Origin: Neorhizobium alkalisoli
Lineage (GTDB): Bacteria; Pseudomonadota; Alphaproteobacteria; Rhizobiales; Rhizobiaceae
NCBI RefSeq assembly: GCF_007829835.1
Contig: NZ_VIWP01000006.1
Span: 248,001-312,000 of the forward strand
Length of the DNA: 64,000 nt
Reading direction: 5' to 3'
Shown: positions 63,439 through 64,000 of the stretch, piece by piece
How positions within the stretch are numbered: position 1 is the first letter of the stretch
How the letters are laid out: every line of letters begins with the position of its first letter
The notes under the pieces: generated by a model
What the model was told of the DNA's origin: nothing
Databases searched by the model: none
What the model saw: only the letters and a program-made list of their open reading frames with translations
Position numbers and translations under genes: made by a program

Positions 63439-64000
63439 CTAATCCCGGTTTTTGGCCTGTTTTGCAAGAGGGTGATGCATTTGCACCGTCTCTCTCAGCC
63501 TTTCTTCCAGCACATGTGTGTAGATTTGTGTCGTCGAAATGTCCGAATGGCCAAGCAGTTCCTGCACGACGCGCAGGTCCGCGCCATTCTGCAGGAGGTG
63601 GCTGGCAAAGGCGTGGCGCAGCACATGCGGCGAGATTGAGGTCGCTCTCAAGCCCGCCCGCGCCGCCAATCCCTTCAGGTCGCGGGCAAAAACCTGACGC
63701 GGCAGAAAACCTTCCTTGCCGGAGGAGGGAAACAGCCAGTTGCTTTCCGCAGCCCGCGGATCCTTCTCTCTTGCTGTGCCGTAAACCTTGATCGCTGCGA
63801 TTGCGGCGCGCGACAGCGGCACGAGCCTTTCCTTGGCGCCCTTGCCGCGGATGATCAGAAAACGGCCCTCCTGATCCAGCACTTTTACGGGGAGCGAGAC
63901 GAGTTCGCTGACGCGCATGCCCGTAGCATAGAGCAGTTCGAGAAGCGCGTGCATGCGTGTGGGGCCGAGGGGGTCGTCGCCCGGCTCCTGCGCTTCTTCA
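63439..64000 (-). CDS. xerD: Site-specific tyrosine recombinase XerD (partial, cut by window edge)
   Basis: The C-terminal 187 residues of a tyrosine recombinase, the frame being open through 64000. Catalytic residues are visible: the Arg in [12 protein letters not shown], Lys region near [31 protein letters not shown] (His/Arg), [16 protein letters not shown] (His and Tyr nucleophile). The [17 protein letters not shown] wording is that of XerD; together with XerC it resolves chromosome dimers at dif. Its position next to accA is common in rhizobia. An internal ATG at 63954 is not the true start because conserved sequence continues upstream ([15 protein letters not shown]). Confidence 0.93.
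   Translation of the reverse strand, partial: EEAQEPGDDPLGPTRMHALLELLYATGMRVSELVSLPVKVLDQEGRFLIIRGKGAKERLVPLSRAAIAAIKVYGTAREKDPRAAESNWLFPSSGKEGFLPRQVFARDLKGLAARAGLRATSISPHVLRHAFASHLLQNGADLRVVQELLGHSDISTTQIYTHVLEERLRETVQMHHPLAKQAKNRD

Overview
The window is chromosomal DNA of a Rhizobiaceae-type alphaproteobacterium (Rhizobium/Agrobacterium/Sinorhizobium relatives). The evidence is: high GC with dense coding; the chromosomal order suc-lpd, xerC, priA, atpHAGDC; a C4-pathway 5-aminolevulinate synthase (HemA); an fdsGBACD-type NAD-dependent formate dehydrogenase; HWE-family kinase and soluble PAS chemoreceptors; and several GC-rich palindromic intergenic repeats typical of rhizobia. Both ends cut genes: sucA at the left edge and xerD at the right edge.

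1-5.6 kb: 2-oxoglutarate dehydrogenase operon sucA-sucB-(MAPEG protein)-(secreted DUF4241 protein)-lpd, closed by a terminator. 5.6-10.3 kb: accessory stretch with a ParD-type antitoxin and a 28-codon remnant of its ParE toxin, an RTX calcium-binding protein, an EF-hand protein and two tandem TraB/GumN paralogues. 10.3-15.1 kb: xerC, a PlsC-like acyltransferase, priA and a small membrane protein. 15.3-20.4 kb: F1-ATPase operon atpHAGDC with a strong terminator.

20.4-28.6 kb: a catabolic cluster (LysR regulator, Fe-dependent alcohol dehydrogenase, PuuC-like aldehyde dehydrogenase, enolase-superfamily dehydratase, L-lactate dehydrogenase), then an orphan HWE histidine kinase and a second LysR gene. 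28.7-36.7 kb: formate oxidation, fdsG-fdsB-[repeat]-fdsA-fdhD-fdsD followed by an oxalate/formate-family (OFA) transporter. 36.9-42.3 kb: aldo/keto reductase, then a chemotaxis block of two soluble double-PAS receptors flanking cheW.

42.6-49.5 kb: tamB and tamA (outer-membrane assembly) and a small glycine-zipper lipoprotein. 49.7-51.2 kb: hemA behind an FNR/FixK-like box. 51.2-57.9 kb: methyltransferase plus PF10118 protein, dxr, an FAD monooxygenase, a DUF2937 protein, tRNA-Arg(CCT) and an M20 amidohydrolase. 58-64 kb: D-Ala-D-Ala carboxypeptidase, a CobW GTPase with a histidine-rich loop, TusA-like protein, L,D-transpeptidase lipoprotein, accA and xerD (partial).

Most of the window is housekeeping. 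I do not see a clearly new defence or mobile system. The points most worth following are the FNR/FixK-type promoter layout at hemA, the decayed parDE locus, the uncharacterised LysR/ADH/ALDH/enolase cluster, the repeat family inserted between fdsB and fdsA, and the double-PAS receptor pair ending in CheR-docking-like pentapeptides. All functions are read from sequence motifs and remembered family features; no database search was run.
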